From: Bacillota bacterium
Lineage (GTDB): Bacteria; Bacillota_A; Clostridia; DSM-8532
DNA: 16,867 bases
Assembly: GCA_023424865.1 (NCBI GenBank)
Contig: JAFADM010000336.1
Coordinates: 1 to 16,867, forward strand
Direction: 5' to 3'
Shown: piece after piece, positions 1 to 7,926 of the stretch
Layout: each line of letters begins with the position of its first letter
Position numbering within the stretch: position 1 is the first letter of the stretch
The notes under the pieces: generated by a model
Told to the model about the DNA's origin: nothing
Database searches by the model: none
The model's input: the letters and a program-made list of their open reading frames with translations, nothing else
Program-made: the position numbers and the translations under genes

Positions 1-221
1 GCGGAGAGCTCTCCGCAGTAGTCATGGCCGTCCACATGGCCGTGGATATCAATAAAGCCGGGAGCTACAACAAGCCCGCCGGCATCAATGACAACCTTAC
101 CGTCCACGGGCTCCTTGCCCTTATAAACGATCTTTCCGTCTTTAATTCCTATATTTTCAACAATCAGGCTATTGGCCTCAGGATCAGCCACAAGCCCGCC
201 CTGAATGACACTGTCGTACAT
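1..221 (-). CDS. Amidohydrolase, D-aminoacylase-like (N-terminal 73 residues, cut by window edge)
   Basis: The gene runs off the left edge, so only the first 73 codons are visible. The protein begins MYDSVIQGGLVADPE and continues through a small beta-rich segment containing IGIKDGKIVYKG to APGFIDIHGHVDGHDYCGE (about residues 53-71). An N-terminal composite beta domain followed by PGFIDxHxH is the classic opening of the amidohydrolase superfamily. The two histidines H60 and H62 would be the first metal ligands. The closest families by feel are N-acyl-D-amino-acid deacylases and dihydroorotase/hydantoinase-like enzymes, which hydrolyse amide bonds; the substrate cannot be set from this fragment. 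The ATG is supported by GGAGGG about 10 bases upstream. A separate promoter precedes it, so it is probably not an obligate member of the transporter operon. Superfamily call firm, specific enzyme uncertain. Confidence 0.8.
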   Translation of the reverse strand, partial: MYDSVIQGGLVADPEANSLIVENIGIKDGKIVYKGKEPVDGKVVIDAGGLVVAPGFIDIHGHVDGHDYCGELS

Positions 222-252
222 GAACCTTTCCCTCCGGGATGTTATTCTTACT

Positions 253-261
253 ATTATACCA
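253..261 (-). promoter_or_regulatory. Extended -10 promoter for the amidohydrolase gene
   Basis: On the minus strand the sequence is TGGTATAAT, a perfect TGn extension followed by a perfect TATAAT, 32 bases before the ATG at 221. No good -35 hexamer lies 16-18 bases upstream, as expected of an extended -10 promoter. A CCCGG-N6-CCGGG inverted repeat (263-278) covers the spacer and could be a repressor site. Confidence 0.6.
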
Positions 262-268
262 TCCCGGC

Positions 269-312
269 GGTTACCGGGGGAACGGTTTACCAAATTCAAC
301 ATCAGGTTACCG
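269..312. promoter_or_regulatory. Three GGTTACC-type repeats upstream of the amidohydrolase
   Basis: GGTTACCG occurs at 269-276 and again at 305-312, with the near-match GGTTTACC at 284-291. The core GGTTACC is nearly self-complementary. All three lie in the 123-bp gap, and the first overlaps the promoter spacer. They may be operator half-sites for a regulator of the amidohydrolase. This is inferred from clustering only. Confidence 0.3.
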
Positions 313-331
313 CTCCCCCCCTCATCTATGT

Positions 332-347
332 TAAAGGGAACCCTTTA
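332..347. repeat. Short inverted repeat at the end of the SLH gene
   Basis: TAAAGGG and CCCTTTA are separated by two bases. The right arm (341-347) contains the stop codon of the upstream SLH gene as read on the minus strand. The loop is too small and no U-run follows, so it is not called an intrinsic terminator. No other terminator is visible between the SLH gene and the amidohydrolase. Confidence 0.3.
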
Positions 348-2717
348 CCGGAGTACCAGCACAACAGCCTTTCCGCCGTTGGCAGAGGGTCTGTCAAGGT
401 AGACCCCGATGGACCGGTATAGGGCATCCCTGGTTAAATCACTTATTTTTAGGGTTTGAACACTTCCGCTGTCACTTGCCCGATACACTGCCGCATCCTT
501 ATGGAAGCTGTATACGGTGCCGTTTATCCGAATTCTGGATGCATCTACAGCCTCAATTAAGGTCCCTGCAGCTGCAGGCTGGAGAGAATAATCCAGTGAC
601 ACCGGCTGAGTTCCGTTCATCCTCACACGCACCACACTGTTGAGGTTTACATTGAAATTAGCCCCGGATAGTGTGTAGGTTTGACCCTCTATAAGAAGGG
701 TAAGCATATCGGAGGTTCCGGCTGTTCCGGCAAGACTGCTGCGAATGCCGGTAACATAGGCGTAACGGATGTTTTCGCCCAGGGCATCATCCACTAAAAG
801 CACATCCACATCCTGAAAATCACCGGTTCTGCGAATGTATTTAACTCTTCCCTCCTCCAGTGTTCCGGAGGACAAATCGGAGAATTTCAGCACGGAAGCC
901 TGTATTTCCGAGGTGTAGGTGTTGGTGATATTGAATATAACGGCGTCCATGGCCACATAAGATTCGTTGAGCTTTCTTTCTGCCGGCGTTATCCGGTAGC
1001 TGTCCCTTGTGTTTCCGTCCAGCTTGGTGAGCTTTACGGTATCATAATCCTTGCCTTTTAAAACCACCTCATAAAGTGCAAGGGAACCTCTGTAAAGGGT
1101 GGTAATGCCTCCGTCCAGCAAATAGGTGGCTTTGGCACCGTCTGCATGGAGAAGGGTGACATAATCATAGGCTTTGCCGTAATCCGACGCATCCTCCGAC
1201 TTTTTCGTATAGGTTTCCAGAACAAGTACATAGTTTCCGTTATCGGAGCTTTTGGAGGAAACAATATCCACCGCGCTTCCGTCGCTGCCTAAAAGAATTT
1301 TCACCGTATCCCCCGTTTCTATACCTTCCGACGCCGTCAGCTTGCTTACAGGAAAGCTGCTTGCCAGCTCATAGGACTTGCCGTCCACCTCCACGGATTT
1401 GGGGGAGATTTTGCTGGGCTGAATGGATGTTACCGTACCGGATACCGCATTGTTGTAAACCAGCACATAACCATACCGGCCCCACAGGTCCGTCACCTCG
1501 TAAACTACGTCGTCGGACTCAATTTGATTTGGGTCGATGGATTTTCCGCCTCTGTCAATCGCTTTGCCGCCAAAGCGGGCAGCAAGGCTTTTGCCTTGTT
1601 CGTCGCCGGAAATCACCACAGGATCTGAGTAAAGCGGATCAAAGAGCACGCCATAGGCGGTACCGTCCCTGTTTTTCCCCAAGACCAGAGAGGAATTGGC
1701 CTTGATTCCTCCCATAACATCACTGTAGGAGGCCGTTTTGCCGCCATAATAATAAGTGGCGTCGGAAGGAAGTGTCAGGCTTGTGCCGTCATTGGAAATA
1801 ACCTTTCCGGATGCGGCCTTGCTCAGGGAGATCTCGGTTACCGCAAGACCCATAAGAGCCATTTTGACTATTTGTCCTTCTTCGATTCGCAGCATATACT
1901 TCTTGCCTGCTTCAGGAGCGGAAAGTGCATCGGTGAAATAAAACTCGCCCTTTTCCGTAAGGATTCTGCGGTAGGAAAGATCAGGATGCGTTACATTATT
2001 CTCCAATACGGTTACGCTTTTATAATTGGCCAGAGTATCGATATAAGGCCTTGTATCCCCCTTGGGCTTTGTTTCATAAACCCGCTCCAGTAAAAGGGCG
2101 GTTTGGCCTCTTGAAAGTGCCTTTGCCGGTGTATAGCTTATTCCGTCCAGTATATCCAGGTTTTCAAGAAGTGTAATGTAATTGCCCGGATAGGAACCGG
2201 AAAGACTGCTCTCGTCATATCCCAGAAGCTTCCCCATAATTACCGCGGCCTGGGTAAAGCTCACAGTCTGGGACGGATGAAACTTGCCGTCGGCCAGAGC
2301 CGTCATATAGCCCAGCTTCACTGCAGCATTGACATGGCCGTTGGAAAACCGGCTTGACGGAACATCGGAATAAAGAGTTGTGTTTTTATAAAGCTTGGCC
2401 GCTTCATCCTGGCCGGTTGCCTTTATAAGCACAATGGCCAGTTCTTCCCTTGTTATGCTCCTGTCCGTATCCATAGCTTGTGCAGAGGTTGGCGTAAAAA
2501 CGCCCAAATCCATCATGCGCCTCAGACTATCCGTATAAAGGGTTTTTTCTGTTGATTGTGCCGATACCTGGGTTTGGCTCTGCCCACTTTCCTGGGTTCC
2601 GCCAAGAACCTTTACGCCGCCAAAGACGATTCCCGCCGACAAGGACACAGCCAGAACAAGGCTGGTTAAAAACCGTACAGGCTTTTTGCCGAAGGGACGG
2701 AATGCTTTTCGTTTCAT
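345..2717 (-). CDS. Secreted SLH-domain surface protein, copy 1
   Basis: A 790-residue exported protein. A basic N-terminus (MKRKAFRPFGKKPVRF) and a hydrophobic stretch LTSLVLAVSLSAG form a signal peptide. Residues about 55-215 hold three SLH-like repeats; the clearest reads ALADGKFHP...FTQAAVIMGKLL. SLH repeats bind secondary wall polymer and anchor proteins to the cell surface. The remaining ~570 residues are beta-rich, full of S/T/D/G and V, with no cysteine cluster or enzyme motif I recognise. The protein is homologous end to end with the SLH protein at 13320-15626, most strongly in its last ~170 residues. It lies downstream of a permease gene, separated by a hairpin repeat array. I chose the ATG at 2717, with GAGAGG nine bases upstream; an in-frame ATG at 2738 would add MKERYIP and has a more distant AGGAAGG. 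Role unknown: wall anchor, transporter partner or export client. Confidence 0.85.
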   Translation of the reverse strand: MKRKAFRPFGKKPVRFLTSLVLAVSLSAGIVFGGVKVLGGTQESGQSQTQVSAQSTEKTLYTDSLRRMMDLGVFTPTSAQAMDTDRSITREELAIVLIKATGQDEAAKLYKNTTLYSDVPSSRFSNGHVNAAVKLGYMTALADGKFHPSQTVSFTQAAVIMGKLLGYDESSLSGSYPGNYITLLENLDILDGISYTPAKALSRGQTALLLERVYETKPKGDTRPYIDTLANYKSVTVLENNVTHPDLSYRRILTEKGEFYFTDALSAPEAGKKYMLRIEEGQIVKMALMGLAVTEISLSKAASGKVISNDGTSLTLPSDATYYYGGKTASYSDVMGGIKANSSLVLGKNRDGTAYGVLFDPLYSDPVVISGDEQGKSLAARFGGKAIDRGGKSIDPNQIESDDVVYEVTDLWGRYGYVLVYNNAVSGTVTSIQPSKISPKSVEVDGKSYELASSFPVSKLTASEGIETGDTVKILLGSDGSAVDIVSSKSSDNGNYVLVLETYTKKSEDASDYGKAYDYVTLLHADGAKATYLLDGGITTLYRGSLALYEVVLKGKDYDTVKLTKLDGNTRDSYRITPAERKLNESYVAMDAVIFNITNTYTSEIQASVLKFSDLSSGTLEEGRVKYIRRTGDFQDVDVLLVDDALGENIRYAYVTGIRSSLAGTAGTSDMLTLLIEGQTYTLSGANFNVNLNSVVRVRMNGTQPVSLDYSLQPAAAGTLIEAVDASRIRINGTVYSFHKDAAVYRASDSGSVQTLKISDLTRDALYRSIGVYLDRPSANGGKAVVLVLR

Positions 2718-2780
2718 AGGTATATACCTCTCTTTCATGTTGCTGTAAGTCCTTCCTGTCTGTCAGTAGCTTATAGCCAT

Positions 2781-2815
2781 AAGCGTCAAAGAAATAAATT
2801 GTTCCGTCGACGCTT
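2781..2815. repeat. Inverted repeat in the leader of the SLH gene
   Basis: AAGCGTC at 2781-2787 and GACGCTT at 2809-2815 are perfect 7-bp arms around a 21-base AT-rich loop. In the minus-strand transcript it would fold between the 22-bp repeat array and the SLH start codon. There is no U-run, so it is not a terminator. It could affect translation or mRNA decay, or be chance. Confidence 0.3.
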
Positions 2816-2828
2816 CTTTTCAATTGAA

Positions 2829-2937
2829 TTGCGGGCATAGCCCGCTTAGATTGCGGACATAGCCCGCTTAGGTTGTGTGCATAGCCCGCTTAGGTTGCGG
2901 GCATAGCTCGCTTAGATTGCGGGCATAGCCCGCTTTA
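2829..2937 (-). repeat. Five tandem 22-bp repeats, each a GCGGGC-TAT-GCCCGC hairpin
   Basis: Units start at 2829, 2851, 2873, 2895 and 2917 (the last is 21 bases). As transcribed on the minus strand each is CTAA, then GCGGGC, TAT, GCCCGC, then AAT/AAC. Units at 2829 and 2917 fold perfectly; 2851 has one G-U pair, 2895 one mismatch and 2873 two. The TAA stop of the permease gene lies in the unit at 2917. Every unit therefore contains a TAA, and every loop contains an ATG beginning a tiny ATG-CCC-GCA-AYC-TAA frame. No U-run follows any hairpin. The array lies between the permease and SLH genes of one transcription unit. No similar array was noticed elsewhere in the window. Confidence 0.9.
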
Positions 2938-4110
2938 GTCATAGCGCAAAGCATCGATAGGATTTAGCTTTGCGGCCTTATTGGCGGGAAGAAACCCGAA
3001 CAGAACACCTATTGCCAGTGACACACCTGCCGCCAGTACTATGGCACTTACCGAGGGAGTGGCAGTCATGCCGACCAGGTTTCCTGCGGCCACTGCTCCA
3101 ATTGCTCCCAGGCCAATCCCTACCGCTCCGCCCATAAGGCTTGTGGTGGCCGCCTCAATGACGAATTGGGCCATAATATCCCGTCTCTTGGCTCCCACCG
3201 ATTTACGGATGCCGATTTCCCTGGTCCGCTCCGTTACTGAAACCAGCATAATGTTCATAATACCGATACCGCCAACCAAAAGGGAAATGCCCGCAATGGC
3301 CGACAGCACTGCGACAAAGGTGCCGGTGAGGGTGGATAGCTCCTTTAAAAGCTCCGTCATGCTTAAAATATTATAAGCGTCGGAATCGCCGTAGGCTTTG
3401 TAGAGCCTGTTCTGTATGGCGTTTTTAGCATTCAGCACCGTATCCTCGCTTACCGCGCTGAAGGAATAGCTGACAGGCTCTCCCATAGTGGAAAGCTTTG
3501 CACCGTTGGTATAGGGTATAAACACGGCATCATCACCACTGCCCTCCTCGCTCTCGGCATCCTCTGCAAGGACACCCACAACGGTGTATTCATAGCCATT
3601 GATTTTCAGAACGTTTCCAATGGCCCCCTGGGGAAAATAGGTTTTCTCCAAGTAGCTTCCCACAACACATACATTCTGACGCCTTAAGACATCAATGTAT
3701 TGAATAAACCGCCCCTTATCCACCTCCAGCTTGCGAATGATGCCGTAATCCTCACTCACTCCTGTTACAGAGGTGGAGGAAAGCGTCTCATTGCCATATT
3801 TCAAGCTTGCCCTTACGCCGACGGTAGGCGAGACAGCCAGAATGGAATCCCTGTTATCCTGGGCAAGCTCATACAGCTCCTCTGCTGTAATGCTTCTGGA
3901 AGAGCCTCGGCCGGTAAGAGTAACATTGATAAGATTGGTGCCCATGCTGGCAAAGCTGTCGGTCATCATGGCTGTCATGCCGTTACCTAAACTCAAAATA
4001 ATAATAACCGCAGCAACACCGATAATAATGCCCAGCATGGTGAGAAATGCCCGCACCTTGCTGGCCATAATGCTTTTTATAGCCAGCATGAAGCTTTGCC
4101 TGAAGCTCAT
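2935..4110 (-). CDS. MacB/YknZ-type ABC transporter permease, copy 1
   Basis: A 391-residue FtsX-fold membrane protein. TM1 is at about 22-42 (FLTMLGIIIGVAAVIIIL), followed by a ~220-residue extracytoplasmic MacB core domain containing the usual TNLI and VVGV elements. TM2-TM4 lie at about 262-290, 321-345 and 353-377. The signature VTERTREIGIRKSVGAKRRDI sits at 291-312 and the C-terminus is NPIDALRYD; both are hallmarks of MacB/YknZ permeases. Length and topology are normal for a free-standing permease. In this family the permease passes mechanical force from the ATPase to the extracytoplasmic domain rather than forming a classic channel. It shares ATGA with the end of the ATPase gene, so the two are translationally coupled; GGAGG lies eight bases before the start. 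Its stop falls inside the 22-bp repeat array. Confidence 0.92.
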   Translation of the reverse strand: MSFRQSFMLAIKSIMASKVRAFLTMLGIIIGVAAVIIILSLGNGMTAMMTDSFASMGTNLINVTLTGRGSSRSITAEELYELAQDNRDSILAVSPTVGVRASLKYGNETLSSTSVTGVSEDYGIIRKLEVDKGRFIQYIDVLRRQNVCVVGSYLEKTYFPQGAIGNVLKINGYEYTVVGVLAEDAESEEGSGDDAVFIPYTNGAKLSTMGEPVSYSFSAVSEDTVLNAKNAIQNRLYKAYGDSDAYNILSMTELLKELSTLTGTFVAVLSAIAGISLLVGGIGIMNIMLVSVTERTREIGIRKSVGAKRRDIMAQFVIEAATTSLMGGAVGIGLGAIGAVAAGNLVGMTATPSVSAIVLAAGVSLAIGVLFGFLPANKAAKLNPIDALRYD

Positions 4111-4829
4111 TCCTCATTCCTCCCGTCCTCCGCCTCAACAACGGCATTTTTTACTCCGGAAGGTCCGTCATACACCACTTTTCCATCCTCCAGCCTCACT
4201 ACCCGCCTGGCTGTGTTGGCAATGGCATTGTCATGAGTAATTAAAACGATGGTATTACCGTCCCGATTCAGCTCCTGAAGAAATTTCAGCACATCACGGC
4301 CCGTTTTGGAGTCCAGCGCGCCGGTGGGCTCATCGGCAAGTATAATGGAAGGCTGGCCTGCCAGAGCCCTTGCTATGGATACCCTTTGCTGCTGGCCGCC
4401 GGAAAGCTGGGAAGGACGGTTTTTAGCCTTTTCTATAAGACCCACCCGTTTAAGAGCCATTTCTGCCAGCGATCTTCGATCTGAAGCGCTTCTGCCGCTG
4501 TAAAGAAGGGGCAGCTCCACATTTTCAATAACGTTGAGCTTGGGAATGAGATTGTACTGCTGAAAGATAAAGCCCAGCATATTGTTCCGGACATCCGCCA
4601 GTTCGTCCTCTTCCATGGTGCTTACATCCACTCCGTTTAAAAAGTATTGGCCCGTGGTGGGCACATCCAGGCAGCCGATGATATTCATGCAGGTTGATTT
4701 GCCCGATCCGGACTGGCCCACAATAGCCACGAACTCGCCTTTTTGAATCGATATGCTGATGCCGTCCATGGCCCTTACTTCCGTATCTCCCATAGTGTAT
4801 ATTTTGTAAATTTCCTTAAGCTCAATCAT
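4107..4829 (-). CDS. MacB/YknY/LolD-type ABC ATPase, copy 1
   Basis: A 240-residue ATPase with all working motifs intact: Walker [10 protein letters not shown] at 38-46, Q-loop FQQYN near 89-93, signature LSGGQQQRV at 142-150, Walker B IILADEP at 162-168 with catalytic E167, ALDS D-loop, and switch H199. It energises the permease encoded immediately downstream, with which it overlaps by four bases; its start overlaps the end of the fusion protein gene by eight bases. GGAGG lies eight bases before the ATG. By my residue-by-residue count it is about 84% identical to the ATPase at 12513-13238, closer than the matching permeases are to each other. The acidic tail (AEDGRNEE) is variable. Confidence 0.95.
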   Translation of the reverse strand: MIELKEIYKIYTMGDTEVRAMDGISISIQKGEFVAIVGQSGSGKSTCMNIIGCLDVPTTGQYFLNGVDVSTMEEDELADVRNNMLGFIFQQYNLIPKLNVIENVELPLLYSGRSASDRRSLAEMALKRVGLIEKAKNRPSQLSGGQQQRVSIARALAGQPSIILADEPTGALDSKTGRDVLKFLQELNRDGNTIVLITHDNAIANTARRVVRLEDGKVVYDGPSGVKNAVVEAEDGRNEE

Positions 4830-6507
4830 TTCCCGGGCCTCCCATGTTGTTCATACCGCCCTGGGCGCCGCCCCGGTTATCTATAAAGTACATACCGGTA
4901 GTTGCATTTCCCATGACGGAGGGATAGGCTACCACATCCCCTTCGTTAAGCCCGCTTATTATTTCTATATAATCGTCATCGTTCACACCCAGCTCAACCT
5001 CAACGGAGGTGTACGCCCCCTCAGCTTCGGAAGAGGATTTGTCCACCAGTTGAACCGTATTTCCGCGGCTTACCGCATTGACCGGTACTGTGAGCACATT
5101 CTCACGCTTTTCACAGATAATGGAGGCTGTAACATTCATACCTGGCATGAGCTCGTCAGGCTTTTCTATGACAATGGTCACGGGATAGGAGGTAACTCCG
5201 TTGACAGAGGTTCCGTTTATATTGATTTTGCTCACATAGCCTGTAAAGGTTTTCTTGGGAAGGGCATCCGCCGTAATGGAAACCTCCTGCCCTACAGAAA
5301 TGGAAGCAATATCCAATTCATCAATATTCATGGCAAATTCCAGGCTGGACATGTCGAAAATAACAGCCAGAGCTTTATTTGCCGAGGTGGCATCAATGGT
5401 ATCCCCTGCCTTGAAATTCTTTTCGATTACGGTTCCGTTTATAGGTGAGGTAATGGTGTAATCCTCCAATTGGTTATAGGCACTGTCCAGCGACAGGCGG
5501 GCGTCCCGGAGAGACAACTCGTTGCTTCTGACCATATTGGAAAGGCTATCACCTGAAAGCACTGCCAGGGTTTCATTCCTTGCAACCCGGTCACCTTCCT
5601 TAACGGCCAGCACGCCTATTTCTCCCGAGGCTTCAGCTAACACGGTTCTGGAAAAGGAGTAGCTGAAGGTTCCCTCTCCCTGGCTTCCCACTTCCTTCCA
5701 GCCGGCAGATGCCGTTGAGGCTTCGGTAAGGGTTCCCGGGTTCCTTACACGTATTTTCACCTTGCGAACCAGGCTGTTGCCCTCGCCAGCCTCATTCCGG
5801 GCGCTGACACTGTCAATGGTCCCGTGAAGGGTTTCCAGGGTATTTTTAAGAATTACCTCCGCCGCATCCCCCATCTTCATGCCTGAAGCATCGGCGGAGC
5901 TGAAATAAACAGTGAGAACCATTTGTGACGAATCCACAATATCCATGAGCCTGGTTCCGATTTGCACCGAATCTCCCTGTTCCACATAAAGGCTTTTTAC
6001 ATCGCCTTCACCCGGTGACTTCACCTCCTGCTTATCAAGCTCCTTGAGGCTGTCATCATAGCTGTTCTGTGCTCTTTCAAGTGCAAGCTCGGCTCTGTTG
6101 ACGCTGTTTTCCACATCACTGGCATCAACCTTGTAAAGTAGATCGCCCTTTTTTAACACATCCCCTTCTTCAAAAGGGGCCTCAAGCACTTCTCCTTTAA
6201 CCAGGGATGCAACCTGATAGGAATTGGCAGGTCTGACGGTTCCTGTCCCTTTTAAAACCACCGTTATATCCCTATAGGCCACAGTTGCTTCCTCATAAGC
6301 CGTGCTTGCTCTTACGGCACCTCTGCCGGGCAGTAAGCGTCCGACTGCAAACAGAAGCACCACAACTGCAAGAACAATCATCCAAAGCTTTATCTTCTTT
6401 TTCTTTTTTCTCGGTCCGGTGGGAGTTCCGCTGTTATCACCCCCAGATTGCTTTTTTACAGGTACAGGAATGACAACACCGAGTTTCTTGTTTTTTTCTT
6501 CGTTCAT
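4822..6507 (-). CDS. HlyD/MacA-type membrane fusion protein with two lipoyl-hairpin modules, copy 1
   Basis: A 561-residue protein. It has a Lys-rich cytoplasmic N-terminus (RKKKKKIK at 33-40), one TM at about 41-59, and an extracytoplasmic body. A first lipoyl-like half (about 98-128), a short coiled-coil hairpin (129-162) and a second half (163-195) are followed by a beta region. A second full lipoyl-hairpin-lipoyl set follows (about 288-386, hairpin 319-350), then a beta-barrel-like region (387-470), a membrane-proximal domain to about 541 and a Gly-rich tail. Typical MacA/YknX proteins are about 370-390 residues with one such module, so this is an enlarged form. The adaptor should link the permease to extracytoplasmic partners. 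The short hairpins fit a Gram-positive wall rather than a TolC connection. The start is backed by GGAAAGGA about eight bases upstream. Confidence 0.9.
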   Translation of the reverse strand: MNEEKNKKLGVVIPVPVKKQSGGDNSGTPTGPRKKKKKIKLWMIVLAVVVLLFAVGRLLPGRGAVRASTAYEEATVAYRDITVVLKGTGTVRPANSYQVASLVKGEVLEAPFEEGDVLKKGDLLYKVDASDVENSVNRAELALERAQNSYDDSLKELDKQEVKSPGEGDVKSLYVEQGDSVQIGTRLMDIVDSSQMVLTVYFSSADASGMKMGDAAEVILKNTLETLHGTIDSVSARNEAGEGNSLVRKVKIRVRNPGTLTEASTASAGWKEVGSQGEGTFSYSFSRTVLAEASGEIGVLAVKEGDRVARNETLAVLSGDSLSNMVRSNELSLRDARLSLDSAYNQLEDYTITSPINGTVIEKNFKAGDTIDATSANKALAVIFDMSSLEFAMNIDELDIASISVGQEVSITADALPKKTFTGYVSKININGTSVNGVTSYPVTIVIEKPDELMPGMNVTASIICEKRENVLTVPVNAVSRGNTVQLVDKSSSEAEGAYTSVEVELGVNDDDYIEIISGLNEGDVVAYPSVMGNATTGMYFIDNRGGAQGGMNNMGGPGND

Positions 6508-6606
6508 GTAAGCGTTCCTTTCCTTGTTGTTCTCACTGCAGACTATTGAAAGACTTTTACATATACAGGTATTTTTTTAGCTGCATTGTCCGAAAAAGAG
6601 TCCTTA

Positions 6607-6626
6607 CTATATGAACTTATTTGAAC
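6607..6626 (+). promoter_or_regulatory. Candidate regulator box upstream of fusion protein copy 1
   Basis: ATATGAAC (6609-6616) and ATTTGAAC (6619-6626) form a direct repeat with a 10-bp period, the spacing OmpR-family dimers favour. The 19-mer TATATGAACTTATTTGAAC (6608-6626) matches the minus strand at 10455-10437 at 15 of 19 positions. The two sites precede the two fusion protein genes, about 101-119 and 56-74 bases from their ATGs. It lies downstream of the putative promoter at 6659-6686, so it could repress that promoter or serve another one. Confidence 0.4.
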
Positions 6627-6658
6627 CACTTTTTGTCTGATTCTATTTTCTTTTTGTT

Positions 6659-6686
6659 ATTTTACCTATTTCATCACCCCTTTCAA
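6659..6686 (-). promoter_or_regulatory. Sigma-A-like promoter upstream of fusion protein copy 1
   Basis: On the minus strand TTGAAA (6686-6681) and TAAAAT (6664-6659) are 16 bases apart, each one mismatch from consensus. It lies in the 225-bp gap between the permease ending at 6733 and the fusion protein start at 6507, giving a leader of about 145 bases. I see no terminator in this gap, so read-through from the upstream transporter set is also likely. Confidence 0.5.
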
Positions 6687-6732
6687 TACGGGTTTATTCA
6701 CATTAGTACACTTTACCGAACCCGCTTTCCCC

Positions 6733-7926
6733 TTAGTCATAGCGAAGAGCATCAATGGGATTGAGAAAGGCTGCCTTTCGTGCCGGAAGGTAACCAAACA
6801 GAATACCTATACCGGCAGATACTCCGAAAGCCATAATAACCGACCAGGTGGAAGGGGTTATGGACAAGTCGACGGCCATCATCAAAGACAGAATCATGGT
6901 TCCTGCGGAAGACAGCAGATAGCCTATCAATATGCCAATCGTGCCGCCGATAGCGCTTGTTGTACCCGCCTCAATGACAAACTGAAGCAGGATATTCCGG
7001 CGCTTGGCCCCCAGGGCTTTTCGTATTCCAATTTCCCGGGTGCGTTCGGAAACGGAAACCAGCATAATGTTCATGATGCCGATGCCTCCCACAAGGAGGG
7101 AAATCCCGGCAATGACGGCTAAAACCGTAACAACAATATTGAGCATGCTTGTCATGGTGCTGAGCATTTCGGACAGGCTCATTATGTTATAGGCATCCGT
7201 GCTGCCGAAGGCGTTGTACAATACGGTGTTTACCGCATCCTTGGATTCCTGTACTCTATCCTCCGACACCATGGCAAAGGAATAGCTTGTGATGTTTCCT
7301 GTGCCCATAAGCTTGGCCGCCGTTGTATACGGCAGATAGACATAGTCGTCGCTGCTTCCTGCCGTACTGTCGGAGGCTTCGTTCACCACGCCTACAATTT
7401 TGTAAAAATCGCCGTTAATTTTAAGTGTCTGGCCCAGGGCATTGCCGGAGAACCATTCCCTGGCGATGTAGCTGCCCACGGCGCATACCTTGCTTCGGCT
7501 CAGATTATCTCCGTAGCCGATGAAGCGGCCGGATGCCAGGGTGTACTTTTTCATTTCAAGATAATCCTCGCCGATACCGGTGACGCTTGTGTCCTCAAGC
7601 TCTTCCGTTCCCAGCTTCACCACGGCCGACACGTTAACCGTGGGCGACATGGCGGAAAACAATTCCGTATTGTCATCCGAGATGGCATACATATCCTCAG
7701 TGGATACGCTTCGCGTGCTCCCGCGGCCTGTTACCGTAACGGTCAAAAGATTGGTCCCCATGCTTTGAAAGCTGTCGGTCATATAGTTTTCCATGCCGTT
7801 TCCAAGACCTACTATAACAATAACGGCAGCAACGCCGATGATAATCCCTAGCATGGTCAAAAAGGAGCGGGCCTTGCTGCTCAGGATACTTTTAATGGCA
7901 AGCTTGAAGGTGCGGGTCAATTTCAT
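6733..7926 (-). CDS. MacB/YknZ-type ABC transporter permease, copy 2
   Basis: A 397-residue FtsX-fold permease. TM1 is at about 22-40, with the extracytoplasmic MacB core to about 260 and three further TMs at roughly 263-290, 321-351 and 362-383. SVSERTREIGIRKALGAKRRNI and the terminal NPIDALRYD are intact. It is clearly similar to permease copy 1: about two thirds of the first 80 residues are identical by eye. It is six residues longer, in the loop before the last TM. Its ATG overlaps the stop of its ATPase by four bases, so the pair is translationally coupled. The Shine-Dalgarno is weak (a G-run), consistent with coupling. It should form the inner-membrane part of a tripartite complex with the fusion protein and ATPase encoded just upstream. 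Confidence 0.92.
   Translation of the reverse strand: MKLTRTFKLAIKSILSSKARSFLTMLGIIIGVAAVIVIVGLGNGMENYMTDSFQSMGTNLLTVTVTGRGSTRSVSTEDMYAISDDNTELFSAMSPTVNVSAVVKLGTEELEDTSVTGIGEDYLEMKKYTLASGRFIGYGDNLSRSKVCAVGSYIAREWFSGNALGQTLKINGDFYKIVGVVNEASDSTAGSSDDYVYLPYTTAAKLMGTGNITSYSFAMVSEDRVQESKDAVNTVLYNAFGSTDAYNIMSLSEMLSTMTSMLNIVVTVLAVIAGISLLVGGIGIMNIMLVSVSERTREIGIRKALGAKRRNILLQFVIEAGTTSAIGGTIGILIGYLLSSAGTMILSLMMAVDLSITPSTWSVIMAFGVSAGIGILFGYLPARKAAFLNPIDALRYD

Noticed and set aside
2527..2838. 103-codon minus-strand reading frame starting in the repeat array (MPAIQLKRSVDG...) and overlapping the SLH gene start
   Set aside because: It has no ribosome binding site, starts in a repeat loop and overlaps the SLH signal peptide in another frame. 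Residues 8-30 look somewhat protein-like (DGTIYFFDAYGYKLL), so a decayed remnant is possible but not supported.
2829..2937. CRISPR array
   Set aside because: The 22-bp units are directly adjacent with no unique spacers and no cas genes are present; this is a tandem hairpin repeat.
6388..6411. Possible -1 frameshift site: A AAA AAG in frame in fusion protein copy 1, and likewise in copy 2 near 10274
   Set aside because: Both fall in the lysine-rich positive-inside segment before the TM helix, where AAA/AAG codons are expected. I saw no stimulating hairpin or upstream Shine-Dalgarno placed for frameshifting, and the shifted frame makes nothing recognisable.
6690..6725. Hairpin CGGGTT...AACCCG after permease copy 2 as a terminator
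   Set aside because: Only six pairs, a 24-base loop and no U-run follow; read-through into the next set appears more likely than termination.
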